Assembly (NCBI GenBank): GCA_019915135.1
Contig: JAHLMK010000053.1
Coordinates: 1-28,978 of the forward strand
Origin: Strobilurus pachycystidiatus
Lineage: Eukaryota > Basidiomycota > Agaricomycetes > Agaricales > Physalacriaceae
Reading direction: 5' to 3'
Length of the DNA: 28,978 bases
A model generated the notes under the pieces. That model saw only the letters and a list, made by a program, of their open reading frames with translations. It was not told the DNA's origin and ran no database searches. Position numbers and translations under genes: made by a program. This document shows positions 1 through 11,107 of this stretch, in pieces; positions within the stretch are counted from its first letter, which is position 1, and each line of letters begins with the position of its first letter.

Positions 1-28
1 TCCCGAAACCGAATTCCCGAAACCGAAT
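1..28. repeat. Perfect 14-bp tandem duplication at window edge
   Basis: TCCCGAAACCGAAT occurs twice head to tail at 1-14 and 15-28. It may be the last two units of a longer array cut off by the window edge. Confidence 0.85.
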
Positions 29-622
29 GGTTGAGGGTCTTACCGACGTCAATGTCTTCCGATCGGCATTCAAGAAGTGGTGATCGACTTCAGTTGACTG
101 TCGAAATAGGAGTCGTTTTGCAGATTTGAAAAACATTACCTTGCTTGGAAGGATTTGTCAGTTATTGTCGAATGAATAGGTAGCGTCATTGTATAGCTCG
201 TCAAATGTTTGGGTATGGGGTATTCGTGGGGTATTCAGTAACTATTTGAAAAGGGTGCGTACTTCGGTTCTCGACAGAACTAGCTACTACTAGGTTGCGG
301 GTGAACCTTGTGTGTCACTCAGGGTTCTCTACGTGCTGCCTCAGTAACGGTCCGTGTAGTCCGGTAAAAACACACCAGCCGCAGTTTCCCGGATACTGGC
401 AATGGTATACAGACCCACTTGGGACGCCGATTGGTCGTATCGGGAGTTGCCGAACGCCGGCCAAGCTGGTTCAGTTCTGTTTGAGAACTGTGCGAGAACC
501 GCTTCAACTTGTTCTCGTTGCCGTTCAAGCCGAACAAACTGTTAGGCTTGGCGCGACGACAAAATCTCTGACCTCACCCTTGGTTTCGTTCGTCGCCCTT
601 CTCCATCCTTCTTCAATCCAAT
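1..622. other. Intergenic DNA left of Helitron gene set
   Basis: No convincing gene is seen. The first 28 bases are a perfect tandem copy of a 14-mer (TCCCGAAACCGAAT twice). The open frames at 295-678 (+) and 319-537 (-) lack ATG starts of good context, domains or partners in phase, and I treat them as chance. The last 40 bases before the next ATG are C/T-rich (590-620), as in many basidiomycete core promoters. The left end of the Helitron may lie here, but no TC-start with flanking A/T could be told from background. Confidence 0.5.
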
Positions 623-1662
623 ATGTTCGTTGTTCAGCGCGCTACTGCCAATGGTTGTCCAGTCGACGTCAGATTTGATTTCAGTCTACCGAGGACGGAG
701 TGTCCTGCTATCATCGCGACTGCCCCGCCGCATTCTGCGAATATCGTCATCAAAGCGGATCAATTTGTCTTCCAGATCTGTTTGGGTGTATCTTTGTACT
801 CGGAACCAGGTTCCACGCTGATAGTCGGAGTGGACTGGTTACTGAAGTATTGGGAGTGGCGATGCTCTATGAATGAAAGTTCGTTCATCTGTTCTTGCAC
901 CTCGTTAAGTGTATTAACGTAGAACAGATCGGTCCGCTTTCGCTGGCGTCGGATCTGTGATATCTTCTGTAGTCCCGTATCCGAGTGGGTCACCTCACCA
1001 TTTCCTACACTCGTGCGACGCGGATTTCGTTCGAACTCTAGCCGGCCACGGGCTTCTGCAGGCCATTGACTGTCGTCATTGGCCGCAGAGACGCGTAATC
1101 TTTTTACAACATCTGATATTCGGTCTCTGCGAATCGGGAAATGGGACTGCTTGTCGGTATGCTATATACATTTGATTTCTGCATTGAACTTACACATTTT
1201 AGCACAATCACCAAGGAGTGCCACTCGTTCAACACTACGCCGCAAATGCTAGCTTGCTTGATGTGTTTACTGGCGATTTCGGGTCTTTCTCTCACTGTTG
1301 CTCATGAAATAGCCACGGCAGTTCGAGTAGACGTGGATCCTCGGGGATTGTACGCGCGTATTTCGCGATACTTTGCGGACCGTATATCTGCCCTGAGATA
1401 TGCTTGTTTCAAAGGTGAACGTTCCTACGCTTCCTCACGATTTGGTGACGCGTTTCACAAGGAGTCCGTTGTGTATCTGAAGACATTCGCCCACGCGCAC
1501 GGAATTCCGAGACGCGATAGAACGAAGGATGAACTCCAGAATGAGATTATGGATCATTTCTTTACTGGGCGTTGTTTGTTGACGAGGAAATGGTTGATCG
1601 GGACTGCTCCGATCGGGTGCCACGAGGTTCTGATCGAATTTGTATACTCTGATAGAAACTGA
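623..1662 (+). CDS. Helitron-flanking SAP-like accessory protein, left copy
   Basis: Model: exons 623-908, 973-1156 and 1203-1662, about 309 aa. Intron 1157-1202 is strong (GTATGC donor, CTTAC branch, TTTTAG acceptor, R codon split in phase 2). The first intron (909-972) is only phase-consistent and its donor is weak. The N-terminus is a beta-rich block starting at ATG 623, containing TANGCPVDVRF and ending in LIVGVDWL. That ending recalls the LLGxDWL end of retropepsins, but there is no DTG/DSG active site. Two SAP-like modules follow: FVRTLAGHGL...FGLC and FAHAHGIPRRD...FTGRC. It is colinear with the gene at 9979-11107 and resembles the N-terminus of the transposase at 1791-9500. SAP modules usually bind DNA, so a nuclear DNA-binding helper is an inference. 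Function unknown. Confidence 0.65.
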
Positions 1663-1740
1663 ACCGAATCGATCCAATTCGGGGATTTTTGCCGAATCAT
1701 ATCGCCATGTGCTAGAATTGTATGGCACGCTGGTAAATCA

Positions 1741-1748
1741 TATATATT
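1741..1748 (+). promoter_or_regulatory. TATA-like box of the RepHel gene
   Basis: TATATATT lies 43 nt before ATG 1791, a spacing that fits a TATA box followed by a short leader. It supports transcription starting between the left accessory gene and the transposase. Confidence 0.45.
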
Positions 1749-1790
1749 CGTGGTTTTGTCTTTGATGCTGGTTCCCACATTTCGATATAC

Positions 1791-4700
1791 ATGTTGCGCG
1801 TTATTAGCCTCGACGGAATATTCTTGAACATTGTTTCCGCATCTAACCAGGCACAGACGTTCGTCTCGTCCTCTTGGTTGGCGGTTCATTCGTATCCTTC
1901 GAATGTTCCGCAGATCTTCGCTCTCGAGTGCGATGGCCCGTCCGGTCGGCGCATCATTCACGAAACCTGTTATCCTTCGCATATGACGGGTGTAGATGTC
2001 TGCATTGGCACCGTAGCTACCAACTTATATGGTGAGGTTCCGAATTATAGTAAATCGATCTCCCTCGCTATACATCGGACAGATACGTTGGAAGTTCAAC
2101 AGATAACTGATGAAGGGGTCGTTCAAGCCCGCGATAATGAGGTATGAGCCCTTCATGCGGAATCAATGATGTCGCGGTTCACCACTTTCTAGTTACTTGC
2201 ACGCTCAGGTGTTGATTCTTCGGGGTCTAGTGCTATATTGGGCACCACAAATGCGTCTGAGCACGTTACACTTACAAAGATCGACGGTCCAATAGAACGT
2301 GCCGATCCTTCGGGGGTCAGCGCTGTACCGTATGCCTCGGGCACTACACCTGCTGCCGAGCAAGTTACATATACACCAAATACCACTGTTCGTGAAAGGT
2401 TGCACGGCTCCGGAGCTCGTGTTGAAAGCGGACCGTCAAATATGTTCGATACTGTCGCAGAGCGTATACTTGTTGGCTGGTTATTCGGACGAGCCAAAGA
2501 TGGTGCCAATGCGGGTATTTACGTCCAGGCCAGACAAGTCCAGAGTGTCTTGCAGAGGTTGTACAGAGAACACAGTATCGAGTGGAACTTGGAAGCTACT
2601 ATGGAAGATGCTCGACGTGTATTATTATCTCATATCATGAACGGTGAATGTTGTAGATCATCAGCAATGCACGAGGAACACGGTGTAGAAGATGGAAGTG
2701 TTTGCTCCGAAGTAAGATCTGCAGTCCCGTCCGCTTTACATTTAAAGCAGATGCTACTCACCAAAGTACTCACTTACTCTGGCAAGGAAGCACATTTGAA
2801 CGTGCAAAAACTGCGAGATGTTGCGTGTAGCTTGGGAGTATCATTTGTGGGTGCACCGTCACGCGGACATTTGATCAAGTTACTTGAATCTAAATTGGTT
2901 CGTATGAAGGAGCAGGCTTCGAGTATTGAGCTTGTTCCGGACTTTCCATTGGCCATTCTGAAGAGTATGGCCAGAGCACACGGCATTGACAATAATGGTG
3001 TTGAAGATAAACATATCCTGCGTGTTGCATTGGATACACATTTCATACAGAGTCAATGTGGGATCCATCACAGTCATTCTGAAGAAAATGTTGATAGTCA
3101 TGGCGATGTGTGGACTGAAAAATATCCAGATATTGACGAAGGTGAAGCTGCATTGGAACATATGCTGATTGTTATGAAAAGAGACGTACAGACATTGTCA
3201 AAGAAGTCCCTTATACGGATTATGGCAGTTCACGGTGTCGTTGCCCGTGATAGGGAAGGCGTCACGTATCCAAAACCAACCATGAAACAGAGACGAAAGG
3301 CCATGGAAGATTATGTCCGTTCTTTGGGCAAGCGGAAGAAGTATGCTAAATTCAAGACGAGTCTAACAGAGCGCAGAGATACACGCGAGCAAGACCGAGA
3401 TAAAGTGAATAGTATTCGAGCTAATTGGCCTAGGACACCTTCGGGTGCACGGAAACTGGAGCTTGTGGAAAAGTTCATTGCGGAAACTAGTAGCATTTCT
3501 TTACAGACCGCAGTGTGCGCATCGTGTGCTGGTAACTGCAGAATGAATGTGTTGTCTGTGATTCCTGTAAAAGACATCGATTTATCTTGTCTTGCGGGTG
3601 ATTTTGGCGAGTATTGGCTAGGGACTCGTCAAAATGTGCCCTATAGTTCTGGACCATTGAAGGGTCTGCAAGTGTGTGAGCTGGGTATTGTGAATTCAAG
3701 TGAAGATATAAGTATAAGACTATGCAAGATGTGCCATAACGCTATTAAGCGAAAACGGGTCCCTCGTTTGTCTCTTGCCAACGGAATGTACGTTGGACCT
3801 GTGCCTGAGGAACTGCGTGGATTGACTGTTGTAGAGGAGTCCATGATCTCTCTTTGTAGGGCCAAGAATTGGATAGTGCAGCTTAGAGAAGAGTCTAAGC
3901 AGGGAGAAAATGCAAGGGGAGACGGCTTACAGGCAGCCCAGGACTCATCCAACACATTTGTACAGAAGGGTATGCGAGGTCATGTCATAGTATACCCGTC
4001 AGAACCGACAAAGGTGGCAAGCATTTTACCACCCTCTATTGAAGACATTGTCACTCCTATTTGTGTGTTGTTTGTTGGTGCACATAAGCCGTCTCTGGAA
4101 TGGTTTCAGAAGAAGGCAAAGCCTCTTGTAGTTGATGCTTCGCGTGTAAGGAGAGCCTTGAAGTGGTTGAAAGCAAACAACCCACTCTACCATCATATAG
4201 AGCTGAACAACTCTGTGTTGGATGCATTGATTGAAAAGCCCGGTCTTCCATACGCAGTCCGACACGTTGTTCCTAGTACTTCCGGAGACACCCTGACCAG
4301 TAGATATGACGCGCCTGTGGAAAATGAGTTTGAAGTTGACGATGAGATTCCTTTTGAAAATGTGGTGATTACTGATTTGAACGGGGGCGAAACGTCCACT
4401 AAATTACGTGCAGGAGCTCTTCGTCACATCAAGCGAGGTAGAGGACATCTTGAGATTCCTCATGGTCCCAAACCAGTCAATGAGTTCTATGAACCGTCGT
4501 TGTTTCCAAGAATGTACCCAACTTTGTTTCCTTACGGTATAGGGGGCTTTGAGGATCGTGCAAGAACCGTACCTGTTAGTCTGAGGGCGCATGTTAAGCA
4601 TTTGTTCAATCTTAGTGACCGTCGGTTTCAAGAGCACTACTCATTCCATTTTACTGCTTTCAATATGCTTCAGAGACGGAAAATACTTTTGAATACATAT

Positions 4701-7700
4701 CTGAAGACCAGTAGATCGGCATTTGATTCCGTTGCAAAGTCGTTTGCAGATGTATCGCCTGCTACGCTTCACACAGTTACGGAACGTATGGCCTCTGGAG
4801 ATTATACCACAGCAAATACAGCAGAAGAGTTGCAGGCGGTCAACTTAATGAAGGAGGTTCGTGCGGTCACGTCAGATGTAGAAGGGTCTTCATCTAGTAA
4901 GACTGTAATGCGTAATGAGATCCGTGGTTTGATGATGGACAAAGGCTTACCAAGTTTTTATTTGACAATAAATCCGGCAGATGTGTATAATCCTGTGGTG
5001 AAGTTTCTTGGAGGAGCCGACATTGACGTTGACAAGCTGTTGCCAAAAGATGTTCCTGATTATCGAGAGCAATCTTATCTTATTGCAAAGAATCCGTCGG
5101 TAGCTGCTCGGTTTTTTAATGTATATATGAAGGCCTTTATTCGAACTTTGCTGGCATATGACGGGGCAACAACATATGATGATGGGGTCCTTGGAGTGGT
5201 AAATGCATACTACGGATGTGTCGAAGCTCAAGGTCGTGGAACACTTCATTGTCATATGCTTGTTTGGTTGGAGGGAGCATTGAATCCTGATGAGATTAAG
5301 CATCGAATAGGAAACGATAACGACACTGGTTTTCGTGATAGGCTCCTTGCTTTTTTGGATGATGCTATCAGCAACTCCGTTCCTTTGTGGGACGACACAC
5401 ATCCTCAGGTTGCGGCAGATAACATACATGCGTGCAAGGTGCGGGGTCCCCAGCGGAATGATTTGAGTAGTGACTGTTTAAGGTTGGCTGAGAAACGCGA
5501 CCTCCATCATGTTGTCAAGTCTTGTCAGATTCACCAACATAGTCGCACTTGTTACAAATACTGTAGACCCGGAGAGCCATTGGAATGTCGCTTTGATATG
5601 TGTGAGGAAAACTTTGAGCCCATATCGACATATGATTATGATACTGGCGAACTCAAGTTGAGATGTTTGGATGGTCTAGTAAACAATTTCAACGAAACAG
5701 TTATACGTGCCATGCGCTGTAACATGGATATCAAATTTATTGGGTCTGGAGTATCTGCAAAAGCTATACTATATTATATTACTGATTATATCACCAAGGC
5801 TCAGCTGTCAACACATGTTTCATATGCTGCTCTTGAGGAGACAGTGAAGCGTATGGGGGAATGTGATCCTAACGATGATTCTGTGACAGTTAGAGGGAAG
5901 AAGTTATTACAAAAATGCGCATATTCCATGTTATCTCATCAGGAACTATCCTCACAACAGGTTGTTTCATATCTGATGGACTATGAAGATCATTTTACAA
6001 GTCATAGTTACCGCAATCTTTTTTGGAGAAGTTACGAAAAGTACATAGATGATCAGCAACCATCTCCAGAATGCGGTCTGAAGCCCATATTCTCCGATAT
6101 GGACTCTGTACTTGCATTTGAAAACAACAGTGTTCCGTTCAGAGAAACTGTACAGACGAGCCAATCTGAAAATATGAGTGAAAGTGTTGTACCGGAGACT
6201 GATACTGAGAACACGCATGAAGAATATTCCAATTCAGGAAGACTGACTCCATATGACAATGATTATGATGAGGAGTTACAAATGTTTGATGTTGACGGTG
6301 TACCTTGTGTGTCTGATGAAAATTCAGAACTGGACAACATCCACATCGAGAATGAACATCAGTCAGAAGACGCTAAAGACGATGACAATGACGAGGATGT
6401 GCTCATTGCTGTCAATGAACGTGGTCAGCTTGTGGAAAGACCCTCATTTGTGCAAGATTATGTCAATAGAGGACATGTTTTAGCAGATATCAATGTGTGG
6501 GAGTACACTGCTCGTGTTAAAAAAGAGAGTAGTAAACGCCGTAAGGGGCCACTGGATGAAAATGACGAGGATGCCAGCATTGAAGACAACTTTGAGCTAG
6601 GGGACGATGTTGACTACGTTGATGTACTGGTTGACAATCTGACTAATCAAACTTCAAATGTAGATCAGAAATGGGGAGATCTCGATTCAATACTCTCAGA
6701 GAATACAAAAAGTAGACCTAGTTTCCCATTTTGTGCAGAATTTCTGGAAGGCAGTCGATATAAGCAGGTTGTAGTTCATCCCAATAGACGATATGTTCCT
6801 GTTCCATTGGGTGCAGCAATCCCAAGACGAGATAGGCCAGAGGTCTACCCGCGGTATTGTAGATTGATGCTTGTGTTATTCAAGCCATGGGTATCTGTCA
6901 ATGATCTGCGGATGGTTGGTGAAACATGGCCGTCTGCATTTGCTACGTTCAGTAGTGTTTGTAGTCATCGAATTCGTGCTATTATGAACAACATTCAGCT
7001 TCTTCATGAATGCAAAGACAGTCGCGACGATCACTTTGCCAATAGACGTAGTAGAGTTCGAAGTATCACAAGATTCCGAAAGCCACAGAATGGTCTGTTC
7101 GAGGACAATTTTGACGGCGAATCCAACACAAATGAAGCTATACTGAGTCACCTTTTGGATATGGAACGTGCAACTGCGAATCAGGTAGTTAGCAGTAATC
7201 TCAATGCAGAACAGTGTGTAGCTCATGCTGAACGAGCTGGAATGTTCGAAACATCTCCGTCTTCCAGCTATGGCAGTTTGCTTGGAGACGAGTACATTGA
7301 GGAGGAGATATTGCAACCTGATCCTGACAAGGAAGCTCGATGGGAGAAGGAGTATCTTGATCTGAGGGCACGATCTCGAAGGGCTGCGTCGGACCGTGTA
7401 AAACAGACGGCAGATCCTGTACGCGATGCGCGTGTATCAGATTCTAGCGGTATTTTGAGCGACGGTTCTTCATTCCGTGAAGCAATGGACATTGCAGAGG
7501 TACTTGACACTGGTGTTCGCCAGCGTTTCAGCGTAGAGGAAGTCGAAAAGGCAGTTGACATCGAACAGGTGGTCCAAGAATGGACATTGAATCGCGATCA
7601 AGCCAAAGCATTCAGAATCATTGCCCAACACAGTATGGACCGATCATTGCCACAGTTAAGAATGTTTCTTGATGGCCCAGGTGGCACTGGAAAATCACGT

Positions 7701-9500
7701 GTAATAAATGCACTCAAAAGCTTTTTCGAATTGAGAGGTCAAGAGAGGCGTTTTCGACTTACGTCGTATACTGGTGTTGCTGCAAACAATATTTCCGGAA
7801 TGACTCTCCATTCCGCGCTCATGTTGGACCAATTTAGTAAGATGAAGAAAGACGCGACTAACCAGTCAAAATCGTCTGATGATCTTATTAGTATGTGGCG
7901 CGGTGTTGATTATTTATTCATTGATGAAGTGTCCATGATTGGGTTAAATTTCTTGTTGAAAATCTCCGCTGCGCTGACAATTGCAAAGGAGACGGCGAGT
8001 GCTTTCGGTGGTATCAACATCATATTTGCAGGAGATTTCGCTCAGCTGCCTCCTGTACGTGATAAAAGGTTGTACAGAGGATTCCGACCCACATCGCGCG
8101 CTGAACAAGAATGTAAGATATTGCAAGGCAAGCTCTTGTGGTTTAGTGTGGATACTGTCGTAACATTGACAGAGAATAAACGTCAGGCTGGGACTGGGTC
8201 TGAAGTGTTTCGTGAGCTCTTACTTAGACTCAGAAAGGGAATGTGTACTGAGGCCGATTACGCACTGCTGAGAACGCGGTTGCTAGCAAACACGCAGCTA
8301 GATTGGTCCGATCCAAAGTTGCGAGATACACCGCTCATAGTGGCAGATAACGCGTCCAAAGACGCTTTGAATGACATAGCGACTCATACATATGCTCGAC
8401 GTACAAATCGGAGTGTACATTACTACTATGCTGAAGACACGCATAGACGTGAGGTGTTTGATGGGCCGGTACGTTCTTTTCTAGAAAGTCAGACGTCGGG
8501 GAAGACGTCACAGAGACTGGGTGCACTCCCTTTAGTACTCGGAATGCCCGTGGTGGTAACATCAAACTTTGACGTTGAAGGTGGTGTCGTGAACGGAACC
8601 AAAGGTACTTTGAAGTCAATTCGCTTCAGACAGGATCAGGAAGGGAGGCGATACGCTGTTTCAGCCGTAGTCAGTGTGCCCGGAATGATTGGAAAGTCTT
8701 TGACAAACATACCTGACAGACATGCCGTGGTCCTTCCTGATGTCAAAGATATGCAGTTTCGACATCCGTTTACAAAACAGAACCTACAAGTCAAGCGCCA
8801 TCAGATCCCCCTCATGCCCGGCTTCGCTATGACGGCTCATAAGGCACAAGGTCAGACTCTAGAAAGTGCTGTGATTGACTTGGTGAATTGTAGAGGAACC
8901 GAAGCTCCCTACGTTATGGTGTCTCGTCTTAAAAGTTTGGAAGGACTCCACATCCTGAGGGACTTCGATTTTAAGCGGATCACGTCACGTCCAGCTGAGG
9001 ATTATCGAAAAGAAGTTGCGCGTATACGTGTGCTTGATCTACAAACAACAGTCAAACACGGTACTGCCGTCGACGCTGCGTATGCAGAGCAACAATTGTC
9101 ACGTTATAAATTCAGAAACGGCGTACCTAATCTGACTGTATCGCCTGAAGAGCCACCGGACGAGCGTCACTGCTCTGCTTTACAGCAGGAGATTGATCGT
9201 ATCGCTATGGTTGGCGTTGACGCGGTTCCGCATGGTCGCGGCGAGCTTGATGTGAGTGCCTCAACAAGTCCGGCTCATCGACTGTCTGAAACGAAAGGTA
9301 AACGGAGGAAAAGTACGCAACATGCTGTTCAAACGAGTAAACATGGCACTAGTTCTAGAACAGGTCGAGCGCGTATTTCTGATCAGTCCGGATCGCAGGA
9401 GCCTGCAAAGAGACGAAAGACGTCACATCGGACTGTGAAGCGTCCTGCCGAGGAGCCTGTAGACACACGTATGTCGGACAAGAGGCGAAGGATTATATGA
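1791..9500 (+). CDS. Helitron RepHel transposase (HUH Rep + PIF1-like helicase)
   Basis: Exon 1 is 1791-2141, the intron 2142-2192 (GTATGA...TTTCTAG, 51 nt, phase 0) and exon 2 2193-9500, giving about 2,552 aa with no internal stop. The frame lacks an ATG near the exon 2 opening, which favours the upstream exon. Domains in order: beta-rich N-terminus like the flanking genes; four SAP-like modules (about nt 2540-3320); a DUF6570-like Cys domain (CASC at 3516, LCKMCHNA near 3720, to about 3890); the Helitron-like N region (FPRMYPTLFPYG, about 4500); the HUH motif H1136-C-H1138 (5247-5255); the Y1312/Y1316 pair (5775-5789); an acidic linker (about 6100-6650); and a PIF1-type helicase with Walker A GPGGTGKS (7674-7697, K1951), Walker B DE (7923-7928), GDFAQLPP, AHKAQGQT and VSRLKS. 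A Lys/Arg-rich tail (9298-9500) suggests nuclear import. By family, it nicks and unwinds element ends for rolling-circle (peel-and-paste) transposition. All core motifs are present, so it may be functional. Confidence 0.95.
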
Positions 9501-9978
9501 TAGGAGTCAATGTCGCCGTATTGGTGACTGTACGTCATTTCACCTGCACGTGTTCGCGTTTTTGCTGAACCTTTCCACCGCCGTTCTTTCCTTCCCACCA
9601 TAAAAATCTCGCTATACGCGCTACGTCGATAAACTCATGTTTTGATACCGAGGAAACGATACAACCGGTCAGTGTCCGCCATGTCTTGCCGCAGTACAGC
9701 ATGTGTGCGTCCGTCGCACATGGACTGAATGGACCTTAGACACTATATAATCGGCGCTTGGAACTATTCCAAATTATTATTCAGATGTCATCCGATGTAT
9801 TCAAAGTCTCAGATCGCTGACACGCAGGAATAACACACTATTTAATTCGCTCTTGTCGCGAGACTTATATTGAATCCGGTTTCTCCACAATTCACTTGAT
9901 CGTTCTGAATTAGTTCTCGCGAGATAAAAGGTCGCAGTCGTCGACACCATTTGACTCAAATTGTCGGATCCTCTCATC
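9501..9978. other. Spacer between RepHel and the right accessory gene
   Basis: Non-coding by inspection. It holds a TATATAAT-like stretch near 9744 and a GATAAAAG box at 9923-9930, about 50 nt before ATG 9979, which may be the promoter of the next gene. No hairpin plus CTRR Helitron end was convincing here. Confidence 0.5.
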
Positions 9979-11107
9979 ATGTCCGGAACTTTTGTTGCCT
10001 ATATTAACGGTATCGCGATTTCTGCCATCGCTTGCTTCGCCATTCCCAAGACTTTCTGTCCGATGCAATTGGCCGGCAACTTGTCTACAGAAGGCAAGTT
10101 GCATATCGATGTTCGACACGCAGGCCATATGTATTCGTCCGATGTGGATGTGGAAGCGTCGCCGTTGGTCGACAATCACATCCTTCTTGGTGCTAGTTGG
10201 ATCGACTCGGTGTGGAAGAAGAACTCTGGCCCAGGTATATTGTCTATGACTGGTATGCACTATTCTGACACGCGCCAGTACCGTTCATATCCATGCACAA
10301 GATGTGTCGTACTTTACTCATCGTCGACGATCACGAGCCGGAATACATTCTGAACATGGACGTATCCGATCTTGCCCTGCAACTTGCCTGTCATGGGCTC
10401 GTCGATTTCGTGCCTTCTGTACCTACCGACGATATGCCCCATCTTCTTCTGGAGCATTTGTTGTTCAACAAATGTGCGGCTGGCCTCGGTATATCGTGCA
10501 GGTAAGTACTATGCAATATGACATCAGAGTGTATCTCACTCTAGACGTGAGCAGGGAGGTCACTGCCGAGTGCACAGTTGCTCAAGTTTCGCCAGGACAG
10601 ACAGCACTTTCTTCCTTCTGGTCGTACCTTCCGCTAGCAAGTCCACAAACTCTTGCAGTCGGAGCGGCCGTATTCAAGTTGGTAGGCGATCCGGCTCAAT
10701 ATCGCGACCTACTCAGCCGTGTAATCGAATCCCGCATTCACGACATGCAATACACTTCGTTTAAAGGACCCAAATCCTATTGGGCCCTCCAGCTCGATCA
10801 ATCATTCTTCGTCGCCGATACTCCTTCCATCCGCAAGTTCGCTCTTGCACACGGCATATTTGAAGCTGGAAGTACGCGGGAGAGTTTGATAGAGATGATC
10901 TTGGCGCATGCGGCAACGAGCGCCTGTAAGGTATACGAGAACACTGAACCTTTATTCGTTCCTGTTGGTTGCCACGATTGGTTGATGGCCGCTGCAGCAT
11001 CGCAGAACTCTACAAACATCTCCGGCGTTGTGCGGAGTAACAGCGTTTCGTCGGTCACGCTTTCTCGACAAACTGTTTCGCCAGAGGATATCAGTACGTC
11101 TATGTAG
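9979..11107 (+). CDS. Helitron-flanking SAP-like accessory protein, right copy
   Basis: Model: exons 9979-10234, 10279-10501 and 10555-11107, 343 aa. Intron 1 is GTATAT...CTGAC...CCAG (44 nt, phase 1). Intron 2 is GTAAGT...CTCAC...GCAG (53 nt), splitting an Arg codon in phase 2. The N-terminal beta-rich block has AYINGIAISAI, IPKTFCP and HILLGASWI. Two SAP-like modules follow, LALQLACHGL...LFNKC and RKFALAHGIFEAG...TSAC, separated by YTSFKGPKSY. It is a paralog of 623-1662: both show TxEC just after intron 2, the FKGxxSY block, the AHGI block, VGCHDW versus IGCHEV near the C-terminus, and the same phase of intron 2. The C-terminus is Ser/Thr-rich. Its position right after the transposase on the same strand suggests it is part of the element. 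Role unknown; DNA binding is inferred from the SAP-like modules. Confidence 0.75.

Noticed and set aside
295..678. 127-codon open frame on the + strand near the left end
   Set aside because: The start is not ATG, it has low-information text, no splice-compatible partner, and it runs into the better-supported exon at 623.
623..922. Retropepsin (aspartic protease) in the left accessory gene
   Set aside because: Only the LIVGVDWL end resembles the family; no DTG/DSG catalytic triad is seen in this gene or in its paralog, so no protease is called.
4947..5429. 160-codon minus-strand frame inside RepHel
   Set aside because: It is a shadow of the strongly supported Rep domain on the + strand; Cys/Ile-rich text with no domain.
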